Source: Burkholderia sp. FERM BP-3421 (lineage in GTDB: Bacteria; Pseudomonadota; Gammaproteobacteria; Burkholderiales; Burkholderiaceae). Taken from it: a stretch of DNA of 64,000 nt. The DNA lies in NCBI RefSeq assembly GCF_028657905.1, contig NZ_CP117782.1:1302001-1366000 (forward strand), in the 5' to 3' direction. How positions within the stretch are numbered: the first letter of the stretch is position 1; each line of letters begins with the position of its first letter. The translations under genes were made by a program, and so were the position numbers. The notes under the pieces are model-generated. The model worked only from the letters and a program-made list of their open reading frames with translations. It had not been told where the DNA came from and ran no database searches. Positions 8,647-18,012 of this stretch are shown in pieces.

Positions 8647-9804
8647 TCACGGAAACGTGAAGGTGAACTCCGCCGCGCCGCCCGCGTAGCCCGGCTTGAG
8701 CGCGCCGTCGGCGCCCGTGCGGATGTACTGCGCGTGCAGCAGCATCTCGGCGGTATCGCCGATGCGACGCATCGGGTATTGCCGTGCGACGCCGGGCTCG
8801 TCATAGGCGATGCGCGCGCCCGACAGCGTATCGGTCATCACGATGTTGAAGCCCTGCGCGAGCGCCTGTCCGCCCGGCGCGCTCAGTTGCAGCAGCGTCT
8901 TGTCCGGATTCGGCTGCACCGCCTTGTCGCGGAAACTGATGGCCGGCTTCGCCGCGGCCGCGCAACGGTTCAGCACGATGCTGAAATTGACGGGCTGCGA
9001 CGTGGCGTTGACGCTGCCGAACTGGCTCAACGAGAAGTGGCCGAGATTGACCGGCACGACGAAGTTCGACTGGACCTCGCAGGTATTCGGCACCTCGATC
9101 GGGCCACCGCCGCCGAGCGTCAGGTTCTCGACGCCGGTGTATTTGATCGAATGATTGCATCGGTTCGGCGGCATGATATAACCCGGCACCTCCACCGTCT
9201 CGCCCGGGATCGCCTCACCTTTCTGCAGGTCGATGGCATACACCTCGGTGATGGGGTTGCCGAGCAGGCTGCTCACGACGAGCTTGCCCTCCGGCAATTG
9301 CGAGGCCGGCTTCTCGAGAATCAGGTATTGCCGCAAGGTCGCCACGCCGGTGTTCGTTTGCGGCGGCCGGCCATCCTGCATCAGCCTCTCCGTCGCCAGC
9401 ACCAGCGGTCTCGAGGTCTGCGGGAACGTGCGCTCGACCCCGTCCTTGCCCACGCCCACCCACTTGAAGCCGATCCCGTCCACATTCGTTTTCGCGATGC
9501 CGTTCCGGATGTAGGTATAAGGCCCCCAATGCCCCGCATAGACCAGTTCGTGCTCGTATGGCAGCGCGAAGCCGAATCGGTAATTGACGGTCAACGAGAT
9601 CGTCCGCTGGTACAGGGTCGCGCCGACGGGCGTGGACTCGGTGAGCGGCGTGACCAAGCGCCAGGGCGTACCTTCGGTGTTGCCAAACCGGCAGTCGTTC
9701 GCCGTCGGCCCGGCATGAGCCGGTTGCGCGCCGCCCGCGAGGCAGAAGCCTGTGAGCGTCAGCCAGGCGAACAGGAACGTGCGCATGCGTGGCGAAATCG
9801 TCAT
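8647..9804 (-). CDS. Fimbrial tip adhesin, two-domain (CupB6-like)
   Basis: A 385-residue exported protein with a signal peptide ending near residue 31 (PAHAGPT). The C-terminal part (residues about 240-385) has the pilin-type pattern: GGPIEVPNTCEVQSNF near the start and a final strand EFTFTFP, as in FimH-type pilin domains. The N-terminal 200 residues would be the lectin or receptor-binding domain and show no obvious family. GGAGG lies just before the chosen ATG 9804. As last gene of the six-gene fimbrial operon it is the natural tip component, 54 bp after the FHA-like gene. Confidence 0.75.
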   Translation of the reverse strand: MTISPRMRTFLFAWLTLTGFCLAGGAQPAHAGPTANDCRFGNTEGTPWRLVTPLTESTPVGATLYQRTISLTVNYRFGFALPYEHELVYAGHWGPYTYIRNGIAKTNVDGIGFKWVGVGKDGVERTFPQTSRPLVLATERLMQDGRPPQTNTGVATLRQYLILEKPASQLPEGKLVVSSLLGNPITEVYAIDLQKGEAIPGETVEVPGYIMPPNRCNHSIKYTGVENLTLGGGGPIEVPNTCEVQSNFVVPVNLGHFSLSQFGSVNATSQPVNFSIVLNRCAAAAKPAISFRDKAVQPNPDKTLLQLSAPGGQALAQGFNIVMTDTLSGARIAYDEPGVARQYPMRRIGDTAEMLLHAQYIRTGADGALKPGYAGGAAEFTFTFP

Positions 9805-9857
9805 ATCGTTGCCTCCAGTCGTGGCGACGGCGCGCACAGCGCGCCGTCGCCCGTGTG

Positions 9858-12800
9858 TTACTCGATCACGCCGAGGTTGAGGCCGGCAAGCTGTTGCTGC
9901 GCGGCCTCGCCCGACGTGTAGCTGTAGCGGAACGTGCCGCGGTTGATGCCGACGAGGCCGCCGTAGGTCTGCCGCCAGTTCCCCGCGCTCGATCCCTTGA
10001 CGCGCCCGCTCGCGGCCGACCGTTCGACCAATCCCATGTTCATGCCGACGAGGCCGCCCAGGGTGGCCACGCAACCGCCGCCGACCGCGCCGGACGCGGA
10101 CGCGTCTTGCACGGTTCCGAGGTTGTCGCCGATCAGGCCGCCAACCGTGCTCGACTGCCCGCCCGTCACGTCACCCGTCGCCGACGCGCTCTCGATCGCG
10201 CCCGAGATCGCGTTGTAGCCGACCAGGCCACCGATGGAGGACGAGGTGCCTGCCGACACCTCGCCGCTCGCATCGACGCTGGCGAGCGTGGCCGCGTTGT
10301 AGCCCGCGAAGCCGCCGACCCTGCCATAGTGACCGCCGCTCGTCTTGCCGCGCGAGACAGCGTGCGTGATCGCACCGCCCAGGTGACTGCCGACGAAGCC
10401 GCCCGTGTTGCCCTGCCCCCCCGTCACCGCCCCGTGCGCCTCCGCCATGTCGATCAGCGCCTTGTCGCCCTGGTTGAGTCCGACGAAGCCGCCCACCGCG
10501 CCCGTGCCCGCGGTCGAGGTCGCGCCGAGCGCCCTGCTGCCGCGGATCCCGCCCTGGTTCAGACCGACGAAGCCGCCGATCGCCTGCGTGACGTAGCCCT
10601 CGACGATCCCGCGCGCTTCCGAATCGGCGATCGTTCCGCCGTTGATACCGGCGAGCCCGCCGACGGTGCCGCCCGACCCGCCGGTCGAGCGTCCCGACGC
10701 GGTGCCGCGCGTGACCGCACCGCCCAGGTTCGCCCCGACGAGCCCGCCGACGTTGACGCCCGCCAGGTTGTAGCCCGAGGTCGAACCGAGGCTGACGGCG
10801 TCGACGATCCCGCCCAGCCGGTTGACGCCGACGAGGCCGCCGATCGACGCAAGATTCGGGGCGCCGCCGGATACCGTCGCGTTGCTCGTGCCGCCCGCGA
10901 TCAAGCCGCGCGACGACAATGCATTGTTTTCGCCGACCAGCCCGCCGACCGCATACGACAGGGCGTTGCCCATCACGATCCCGGCAAAGGACGCCTGCTC
11001 GATCGTCCCGTGATTGACGCCGATCAGTCCGCCCAGCGCGTTGTTCCGGTTCGCGCCCCCCCTGACGTCCGAGCCGGTCACCGTGACATTCGTCACGGTG
11101 CCGCGGTTCTCGCCCGCCAGTGCGCCGATCATCACCGGCCCGACGCCCACGCCGCCGCTGACCTTCATTCCTTGCAGCTTGAGATTGGCGATGCGGCCGG
11201 TGTTCAGTCCGAACAGGCCGGCATAGGGATCGCCGCTCGTGATCGACAGCTTGCCGATGGTGTTGCCGAGGCCGTCGAACGTGCCGGAGAACGCCGCGCC
11301 CGAACCGATCGTCTGGAAGGTGCTGCTGTAAGGGCCGTTGATGTCGTTGCCGAGCACGAACAGTCCGCCGAGATTCGTGTTGACCGACTGCAGCTGCGCG
11401 AGATTCTGGATCACCGTATAGCGGAAGCCGTTCGACTCGAAGCCCGGGTTCGCACCCGACATCGTGACGGCCGCGCCGCTCCCGATCGAATAGACGCCGC
11501 CGTAGTTCAGCGTGACGCGTCCGTTTGCGCCCGTCACCGCGACCGGCGCGGCGATCCGGACATCCTGCGCCGCATCGAAGCGTACCGCGCCGCCCGCGCC
11601 CGAACCGCGCAGCGCGCCGTTCACGGCGATGCTGCCCGCGCGACTCGCGAGCGACAGCTGATTGCCGCTCGCCCACGCGACCGGCCCGTCCACCGACAGC
11701 CCGCCGCGCTCCGCCACGAGTTCGACGTCGGTCGTCGCGAGGTTGCGCGCCAAGGTGTCCGCGATGATCGTGCCCGACTGGTTCGCGCCCGGCTTGACCG
11801 CCACGTCGGCGGCCGCGATGCGCCACACGCCGCCGCGCCCGTTGGTCGCGCGCGTGTCGGCCATCGCGCCGAGCGCCACCTGCACGTCTGCGCCGCGCGT
11901 GACGATCGTGCCGCCGTCGCCCGGCGTCGACGCGCTCGCGTTGAGCACGCCGGCGACGTTGACGACGCCGCGCTCACCGCCGTCGAGCGTGATCCGGCCC
12001 GCGGTGTTGCGCAGCGTGCGGGCTTCGAGGCTGCCCTGATTGTTGACCACGGTGGCCGCGAGATCCGACGCAGTTTTCGCGCTCATCAATACCAGTCCGC
12101 CATCGGCCTTCAGCAACTGCTCGTTGCTCGCGAGCGCCTCGACCGCGCCCTTGTCGATCTGCATGTTCAGCAGCCTGCCGCCGTCGAAATTGAGCGTGAT
12201 ATCGTTGCCCGCGCCCAGCGCGACCGTGCCCAGCTGCGCCCGCACGACGCCACGGTTGAACACCTTGGCGCCCAACAGCGCGATGGCCCCGCCTTCGCCG
12301 GCGACCAGATCGCCATTGTTCACGATGCTCGCCGGCGAGGAGCCGGAAAAACGGTAGCGGCCCGCCTCGAAATCCTCGTTCCTGATATCGAGCGTCGACG
12401 CGACCAGCCCGCCGACGTTGACGCGCGCGCCTCTGCCGAACAGCACGCCGTTCGGATTGACGAGAAACACGCGGCCGGACGCGTCGATGCTGCCGTGAAT
12501 CTGGCTCGCATCGTTCCCGACCACGCGATTGAGCGCGACCGAGGCGGCGGACGGCTGGTTGAACGTCACGCGCTGCCCCGCGTCGACGCCGAACGCGGTC
12601 CATTCGGTCACGAGCTTGTCGCTGTGCTGGTTGATCGACATTTGCCGGCCGTCGTCAAAGCGCAGCACGTCGGCCTTGCCGGACACGATCTTCTCGCCCG
12701 CGGGCAGCGCATGCGCTGCCGTGACCGCGCCGCCCGCGAGCACCGCCACCGCGAGCGCTCCCCGCACGCCGGCGCGCGACTTGCCGCGCCGCCGCGTCCG

Positions 12801-12869
12801 TTCGCCTACCGCTTGCCAGCCCCCCCGGGTACGATTCCATACCAATGCATAGGTCGTGTTCACAATCAT
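9858..12869 (-). CDS. FHA-type TpsA-like exoprotein with GLUG repeats (CupB5-like)
   Basis: A 1003-residue large secreted adhesin. The N-terminus is the extended signal peptide typical of haemagglutinin/TpsA proteins (YALVWNRTRGGW..., hydrophobic core at residues 38-52, likely cleavage after A54). Residues 55-330 are the TPS secretion domain with the NPNGVLFG signature near 135-142. From about residue 545 to the C-terminus there are some fifteen GLUG-type repeats of GGLVGxNxGxI form, each about 25-30 residues, ending in LAGLNLGVIE. There is no C-terminal anchor. AGAGGAAG precedes ATG 12869. No TpsB transporter gene occurs in the window; the gene lies between a fimbrial chaperone and a tip adhesin gene, exactly the place of cupB5. 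Confidence 0.85.
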   Translation of the reverse strand: MIVNTTYALVWNRTRGGWQAVGERTRRRGKSRAGVRGALAVAVLAGGAVTAAHALPAGEKIVSGKADVLRFDDGRQMSINQHSDKLVTEWTAFGVDAGQRVTFNQPSAASVALNRVVGNDASQIHGSIDASGRVFLVNPNGVLFGRGARVNVGGLVASTLDIRNEDFEAGRYRFSGSSPASIVNNGDLVAGEGGAIALLGAKVFNRGVVRAQLGTVALGAGNDITLNFDGGRLLNMQIDKGAVEALASNEQLLKADGGLVLMSAKTASDLAATVVNNQGSLEARTLRNTAGRITLDGGERGVVNVAGVLNASASTPGDGGTIVTRGADVQVALGAMADTRATNGRGGVWRIAAADVAVKPGANQSGTIIADTLARNLATTDVELVAERGGLSVDGPVAWASGNQLSLASRAGSIAVNGALRGSGAGGAVRFDAAQDVRIAAPVAVTGANGRVTLNYGGVYSIGSGAAVTMSGANPGFESNGFRYTVIQNLAQLQSVNTNLGGLFVLGNDINGPYSSTFQTIGSGAAFSGTFDGLGNTIGKLSITSGDPYAGLFGLNTGRIANLKLQGMKVSGGVGVGPVMIGALAGENRGTVTNVTVTGSDVRGGANRNNALGGLIGVNHGTIEQASFAGIVMGNALSYAVGGLVGENNALSSRGLIAGGTSNATVSGGAPNLASIGGLVGVNRLGGIVDAVSLGSTSGYNLAGVNVGGLVGANLGGAVTRGTASGRSTGGSGGTVGGLAGINGGTIADSEARGIVEGYVTQAIGGFVGLNQGGIRGSRALGATSTAGTGAVGGFVGLNQGDKALIDMAEAHGAVTGGQGNTGGFVGSHLGGAITHAVSRGKTSGGHYGRVGGFAGYNAATLASVDASGEVSAGTSSSIGGLVGYNAISGAIESASATGDVTGGQSSTVGGLIGDNLGTVQDASASGAVGGGCVATLGGLVGMNMGLVERSAASGRVKGSSAGNWRQTYGGLVGINRGTFRYSYTSGEAAQQQLAGLNLGVIE

Positions 12870-12966
12870 TCTTCCTCTTCTTGAGTTGCCAAAGCCCTGC
12901 CAACACCCGGACAGGACGGGTCCTGCAAACAGCGACGCCGGGCTTCCCCCCGCGTCGTCGCATCGG

Positions 12967-13740
12967 TCACGGCGGCTCGAGCCGCCCGCGGTATTCGTGG
13001 TGCGCGCCGTCGTCGCCGACCGCGTCGAACAGGAGGTCGCCGTCCTCCGGACCCGCGGGTCCGTCCAGCGGCAGATCCGCGCGCGCGAACGGCGCGATGT
13101 CGAGCGCGCCGCCCGCCAGCGCGAGCGGTGCGCCGCGCCACGACACGCGCGTCAGGGTCACGTAGTACGGCGTCGGATTGAACGCACTCAGCCGCGCACT
13201 CGCCTGCGCGTCGCGCGTCCAGCGCAGACGGCCGGGCGCCTCGTCCGGTACGCCGTCGAGATGAGGCGGCCGGTACAGCAACTTCATCCGCAGCCGGTAT
13301 ACGATGCGCAGCGTGCGATCGCTCGACGCGCCGGCCGGCGGGATTTCGAGCAGGTTGATCCAGAAGCGCGACTCGCGGTCCGTCGCGAGCGCATCGCCGC
13401 TCGACTGCACGCGCAGCGCGAGCGACTGGTGCGGCTCGATGCGCGCGACGGGCGGCACGACCATGAACGGGGCGCGCAGCGCGCTCGGATCGACGTCGGC
13501 CCGGCCGTCGTCGATCCAGGTCTGGACGAGGATCGGCGCGTCGCCGAGATTGCGCGTGGCGACCGTCAGCCGCGACCCGTCGCCCGGATAGATGAAGCGC
13601 GTGCCGACCACGGCCAGCGCCGCGCCGGCGCCGGGCGCGAGACCGGCGGCCAGCAGCGCGGCCAAGGCCCGCATGGCCCCGCCTCGGCGGCGCGCCGGCC
13701 CGCGGGCAGGGGCGCCGGGAAAACGCACGCGCCGCATCAT
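12967..13740 (-). CDS. Periplasmic fimbrial chaperone, second copy (CupB4-like)
   Basis: A PapD/FimC-family chaperone of 257 residues. Family landmarks: TRFIYPGDGSRLTVATRN near the start, VPPVARIEPHQSLALRV, ESRFWINLLEIPP (F1 strand region), and KLLYRP containing the conserved basic residue. The start ATG 13740 overlaps the usher stop by four bases (ATGA); ATG 13737 and an internal ATG near 13674, which would give a more typical signal peptide (MRALAALLAAGL), are alternatives. It probably serves subunits not handled by the first chaperone, such as the tip adhesin. Confidence 0.87.
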   Translation of the reverse strand: MMRRVRFPGAPARGPARRRGGAMRALAALLAAGLAPGAGAALAVVGTRFIYPGDGSRLTVATRNLGDAPILVQTWIDDGRADVDPSALRAPFMVVPPVARIEPHQSLALRVQSSGDALATDRESRFWINLLEIPPAGASSDRTLRIVYRLRMKLLYRPPHLDGVPDEAPGRLRWTRDAQASARLSAFNPTPYYVTLTRVSWRGAPLALAGGALDIAPFARADLPLDGPAGPEDGDLLFDAVGDDGAHHEYRGRLEPP

Positions 13741-16529
13741 GGCGCGCGCACGTCGACGAGGCCGGCCGCGGGCGCATCGGCCGAGCCCGGCGCGCCGACC
13801 ATCCGGCAGACGCGCGTGAGCACCACGTAAGCGCGCGACTCGCGCTGTTCGACGGGCACCGCATAATCAAGCTCGCATTGCTGGCCCGGCCCGCGCCCCC
13901 ACTCGACGCGGATCCGGCCCACCTCGTCGGGGCTGCGCACGAACAGCCGGCTGCCCTGCCCGACCCCGCCCAGCACCGCGCCCGTGCGCGCATCGACGGC
14001 CTGAGCCGCGAACGGCAGCGGACGCCCCGCCTCGGTCTGCGCGTCGATCAGCAGCGGGCGCGCCTTCAGCGTGTCGAAACCCAACATCACGACCGCCCCC
14101 GCTCGCGGCGCCACGGTGCGGGACGAGGTTTTCAGCTCGACATCGTCGGGCAGCTGCTTCGGATCGAGGTCGATCCGGTTGAGTTGATACGGCATGAGGC
14201 TCGGCACGACCGCATAGCCGAATCGATTCACGCGGGCGTCGGTATTGGCGACCATCGCGCCCTGCGCGTGCGGCGCGCGCACGATGCCCACGGTGTCGCC
14301 GATCGTCGGCCCGGCCGTCACGCCGCCCGGGTGCAGCACGAGGCCGCCGGTGGCCATCGCCGACATCTGCTGATAGTCCTGCCCGATGCCGACGTTCGCG
14401 TTGACGCTGGCCACCGGCAGGCGATAGCCGACGCCGAGGCTGCCCGACGGCGCGCGCCGGTCGCCGTCGTAGTTCACCGAGGCCGTCAACGACCCGTCTC
14501 CGCGTTCGCCGAAGCGGCTCGACAGGCTCGTCGTGGCGCTGACACCGGTATCGCTGTCGTGCGACACGAGCGTCGTCAAGGTGGGCGCACGCCGCGCGTT
14601 GCGCCCGAGCGGGATCGACAGGTTCAGGCTCGCGAGCGTGCTGTTCGCGCCGCCCCCGTAGGACGGCACGCCCGGCGCGGCGCTGCGCACGCGCTGCACC
14701 GACGCCGTCATCGTCATGTCCCGCCACTGCGTGCTGTAGTTGAGCGAGAGGCTCAGCGTCCGGCCGCCGCCCGCCCAGTAGCTGATCGCCGAGCCGCTCA
14801 GGTTCAGGCTGCCCGCGCGGCCCAGCTGCTGGCTCACATTGACGTCGACGCGGTTGCGCAGCCGGGCGAAGCGGTCGGTCGGCTGGTCCGCCGTGGTGCT
14901 GCCGTTCAGCACCAGCGCATCGCGCAGGCTGAGATAGCCCTTGGTCGAATAGCGATAGGCGAGCAGTGAGAAGTTCGTGCCGCTGTTCGGCATGTTGCGG
15001 CTGTACGACAGGCGGACGCTGGAGCCGTTCATCGCCTCGCGGCCCAAGGGCTGCGCGCGCGAGATCGTCACGTCGAGCGCCACCCCGCCCAGCGCCGTGT
15101 TCAGCGCCACGCCCATCAACGCCGACTGGTAGCGGTTCGCGAACGCGCCGCCCCCATACGAGGTCACGAGGTTGCTGACGCCACGCTGGAGCGTGAACTG
15201 GCCGATGTATTGCCGGCCGACGCTGGCGCCGTAGTCGATCGCCTGCCCGGCCATCGCGCTGAAGCGCGTGACGCCGGGCCGCAACGAGCTGGCGGTGGTC
15301 GCGAACGGCACGACGAAGCTGCGGGTCTCGCCGTTCGCCTCGGTCACCGTCACGGTCAGGTCGCCGCCGTAGCTCATCGTCCGCAGGTCGTCGATCTCGA
15401 ACGGCCCCGGCGCGACCGTGGTCTCATGCACGATATAGCCGCGCTGGCGGATCGACACGCGCGCGTTCGTCTGCGCGACGCCGCGCACCACGGGCGCGTA
15501 ATAGCGCTGCGAGTCGGGCAGCATGCGGTCGTCGCTCGCGATCTGCACGCCGCGGAACGAAATCGCGTCGAACAGCTCGCCGCTCGTCGAGCTTTCGCCC
15601 GCGAGCACCTGCGCGCGCCACGGGGCCACGTCGGTCTGCGCGTAGATGTAGCCGCGCTGATAGCTCACGCCGCGCTGCTGCGTCCAGGTGAAGTTGCCGC
15701 TGTGGCGCAGACGCAGCGGCCCCAGGTTCGCGCCCATCGTCAGGCCGGTGTAGAACTGCGAGAACTCGGTGCCCGCGTTGCGCGTCGTGAAGACGTTCGC
15801 GTTGTAGTTGGCCACCACGGCCGGCACCCCGTCGGTCCAGTGCGAGGGGTCGACGTAGGTGCTCTCGTTCGCCAGCCGCATGTAGAACTGCGGCACCGTC
15901 AGGTACAGCCGCTGCTCCGCCTGGTCGAACGCAAACGTCGCCCCCGGCACGTAGCGCGCGGGATTCGTGCACACCAGCCCATCCGGCAGCGGCTCGGACG
16001 GCGCGTTGCGCTCCTGGCCGCGCTCGCTGCGCGCGAGATCGACGCCGGCGCGCTGCAGCAGCGCACGGTCGTAGCACGGGAGCACGCTGCCGTCGTCGGC
16101 GCGCCGGAACGTGATGTTCTCGACGCCACGCCATTGCCCGTTGACGATCAGGTCCACGCGGTGCTCGCCCGGCATCACCACGTTCGGCCGAGAGAACATG
16201 CTCGTGTCGAGCGGCGCGTTGCCCGGGCCGCTCATCAGCAACGACTGATCGAATTGCACGGGATCGGTCGGAGCGACGCCGGCCGGCGCAGCTTCGGTCG
16301 GGGCGGCGCCGGAAGGCACGGCGCCCGTATGCACGGCGCCCACGTCCACTCCGGACGGTTCGAGCGTGACCGCGCCGTATTGGTCGTCGGCAACGGCGGC
16401 GGCGCTCATCGCCGTCATGGCCACGGGCGCGCACACCCTGGCAATCGCGCGCAGACGAAGGCCGCCCGGCATTCGTCGCGCCGTCATGCCGTGAACGCGC
16501 GAGGAGGTTGATCCTGCAGAACGCCGCAT
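13737..16529 (-). CDS. Outer-membrane fimbrial usher (CupB3-like)
   Basis: A 930-residue FimD/PapC-family usher that would form the outer-membrane pore for pilus assembly. The N-terminal usher domain begins near residue 92 (FDQSLLMSG; FSRPNVVMPGEHRVDLIVNG), the beta-barrel with its plug fills the middle (APGPFEIDDLRTMSYGGDLTVTVTEANG), and the C-terminal domains close the protein. Between the signal sequence and the usher domain is a 45-residue Ala/Pro/Val-rich segment with loose repeats. P. aeruginosa CupB3 has a POTRA-like domain at this end; the segment here looks too short and too low in complexity to be one. The start is uncertain (ATG 16529 or ATG 16487); neither has a strong ribosome binding site. 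Confidence 0.9.
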   Translation of the reverse strand: MRRSAGSTSSRVHGMTARRMPGGLRLRAIARVCAPVAMTAMSAAAVADDQYGAVTLEPSGVDVGAVHTGAVPSGAAPTEAAPAGVAPTDPVQFDQSLLMSGPGNAPLDTSMFSRPNVVMPGEHRVDLIVNGQWRGVENITFRRADDGSVLPCYDRALLQRAGVDLARSERGQERNAPSEPLPDGLVCTNPARYVPGATFAFDQAEQRLYLTVPQFYMRLANESTYVDPSHWTDGVPAVVANYNANVFTTRNAGTEFSQFYTGLTMGANLGPLRLRHSGNFTWTQQRGVSYQRGYIYAQTDVAPWRAQVLAGESSTSGELFDAISFRGVQIASDDRMLPDSQRYYAPVVRGVAQTNARVSIRQRGYIVHETTVAPGPFEIDDLRTMSYGGDLTVTVTEANGETRSFVVPFATTASSLRPGVTRFSAMAGQAIDYGASVGRQYIGQFTLQRGVSNLVTSYGGGAFANRYQSALMGVALNTALGGVALDVTISRAQPLGREAMNGSSVRLSYSRNMPNSGTNFSLLAYRYSTKGYLSLRDALVLNGSTTADQPTDRFARLRNRVDVNVSQQLGRAGSLNLSGSAISYWAGGGRTLSLSLNYSTQWRDMTMTASVQRVRSAAPGVPSYGGGANSTLASLNLSIPLGRNARRAPTLTTLVSHDSDTGVSATTSLSSRFGERGDGSLTASVNYDGDRRAPSGSLGVGYRLPVASVNANVGIGQDYQQMSAMATGGLVLHPGGVTAGPTIGDTVGIVRAPHAQGAMVANTDARVNRFGYAVVPSLMPYQLNRIDLDPKQLPDDVELKTSSRTVAPRAGAVVMLGFDTLKARPLLIDAQTEAGRPLPFAAQAVDARTGAVLGGVGQGSRLFVRSPDEVGRIRVEWGRGPGQQCELDYAVPVEQRESRAYVVLTRVCRMVGAPGSADAPAAGLVDVRAP

Positions 16530-16628
16530 ACTTGAGTTCGATTTAATTTAGCATGACGAAGCAAACGAATGGCGTGCCGCCGCGGCTCCGACACGCTAGA
16601 CCATGCCTCTGGCTGATGCGTGAACTGG

Positions 16629-17399
16629 TTAGTTGGCCAGTTTCTTGGTTATCGTGCTGCGACCGCCGTAGTCGTCGATCACCATGTAGCGAACCGTGGT
16701 CGGACGTTTGGACGGCGAGGTAATGCCGGTGAAACGAAAACGCGCACTGCCGAACGGCGGCACCATGCCGCCACCGGCCGAGACGAAATGCCCTCCTGGA
16801 TCGCTCTCGACGCGCCCGAACGACACGTAGTACGGCGTCGGATTGCTGACCTCCAGCGCGAGATCCGGCCCGGCGTCGGGCGAATCCTGCGCGAACGCCT
16901 TCCAGACCAGTTGCTCGGGTGCGAGATCAATGCCCTCCGCGAGTGCCGCCGGCCGGTAGAACAGCTTGATGCGGGTGCGAAAGCCAAACCGCAGATGATG
17001 ATCCGCGTCCTCGCGCGCAACGGGCGCCTCGAGCACGTTGAGCCAGTAGAGCGATTCGCGATCGGCGGGTAACGACTCGTTCAACGACGTGATCCGCAAT
17101 ACTGCGCCGCGGCCCGGCTCGACGCGCATCAGCGACGGCGCGACGACGAACGGCGTCCGCATCTGTTCCGGCGGCACTTCGACGCGCCCGTCGTCGATCC
17201 AGGTCTGCGCCAGAACCGGCTGATGCTCGACGTTGTCGAGCCGGATCGTGACGTCCCGCGTGTGCTCCGGAAAGACCACGCGGGTGCCGTTCAGCACGAG
17301 CGCCGCCTGCGCCGGCCCGGCGCAGGCGGCCCATGCCACGACGCAGGCGACCGCCGCGCGACGAACAAGGCGAATGGACAAGGTCATGGCATGGGACAT
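16629..17399 (-). CDS. Periplasmic fimbrial chaperone, first copy (CupB2-like)
   Basis: A 256-residue PapD-family chaperone with signal peptide ending at PAQA-ALVL (about residue 32). Conserved features: GTRVVFPEHTRDVTIRLDN, PSLMRVEPGRGAVLRI, ESLYWLNVLEAP and KLFYRP, then NPTPYYVSFG. It starts 11 bases after the pilin stop, so it is cotranscribed with it; ATG 17387 is an alternative start. The two chaperones of this operon share the same block order but are clearly diverged from each other. Confidence 0.9.
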   Translation of the reverse strand: MSHAMTLSIRLVRRAAVACVVAWAACAGPAQAALVLNGTRVVFPEHTRDVTIRLDNVEHQPVLAQTWIDDGRVEVPPEQMRTPFVVAPSLMRVEPGRGAVLRITSLNESLPADRESLYWLNVLEAPVAREDADHHLRFGFRTRIKLFYRPAALAEGIDLAPEQLVWKAFAQDSPDAGPDLALEVSNPTPYYVSFGRVESDPGGHFVSAGGGMVPPFGSARFRFTGITSPSKRPTTVRYMVIDDYGGRSTITKKLAN

Positions 17400-17410
17400 G
17401 CTGGCGACGC

Positions 17411-17995
17411 TTAGTGGTAGGCGAGCGAGTAGCGGATCGACGAATACGCCGAACCGGTGGAGATCGACGCGCTTTCGACCGTCGAGACATAGGCCGCCGT
17501 GTAGCTGAGCGTGGCGGTGTTGTTCTTCACCGTGGCAATCTGCGCGTCCGCGATGTTCTGCGGTTTGCCGAGCATGATCTTGCCGCTCTTGCCGTTGCCG
17601 TTGTCGTGGATCTGGATCTCGACGCCTTGGGCGGGCTTCGTCCCGACGAGCTTCAGGTGACCCGACACCGGGTTGATGTTGACGGACGACGGATCGAAGT
17701 CGATCACGACCTTGGTGTCGTCCATGCAGCCGGCGTTGCCACCGATGTTCAGCGCGAACGGAACGGGCGTGGTGGTGGCGCCGACCTTGGCGAACGCACT
17801 CGGGCTGATGCGATCGCCGAGCGACACGTCGAGCACGTTGCCGACGCCGGGCTCCTGCCCGTTGATGTTGCAGGTGACATCGGAGATGCTGCCGTTGAAG
17901 TTGATCTGGCCGTCAAACGCGTGCGCGGCCGACGGCGCGAGCGCGGCGCCGATGGTGCCGATAGCCGCCCAGCACCGCAGAAGGTTCGTATTCAT
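17411..17995 (-). CDS. Major fimbrial subunit, FimA type (CupB1-like)
   Basis: A 194-residue chaperone-usher pilin. The signal peptide ends at AAHA-FDGQ (residue 26). The N-terminal donor strand is followed by NGSISDVTCNI with the first disulfide cysteine; the second is in GGNAGCMDD. The C-terminus ends in SIRYSLAYH with the penultimate aromatic residue typical of subunits recognised by a chaperone. It is the promoter-proximal gene of the fimbrial operon, as fits the most abundant subunit. AGGA lies 10 bases ahead of ATG 17995. Confidence 0.88.
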   Translation of the reverse strand: MNTNLLRCWAAIGTIGAALAPSAAHAFDGQINFNGSISDVTCNINGQEPGVGNVLDVSLGDRISPSAFAKVGATTTPVPFALNIGGNAGCMDDTKVVIDFDPSSVNINPVSGHLKLVGTKPAQGVEIQIHDNGNGKSGKIMLGKPQNIADAQIATVKNNTATLSYTAAYVSTVESASISTGSAYSSIRYSLAYH

Positions 17996-18012
17996 CTATG
18001 CATTCCTATATA

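Noticed and set aside
9789..12884. A 1031-codon open frame on the plus strand opposite the FHA-like gene
   Set aside because: It is the antisense frame of a GC-rich coding sequence; its product is an Arg/Ala/Asp-rich string without domains, and the sense frame has clear TPS and GLUG features.
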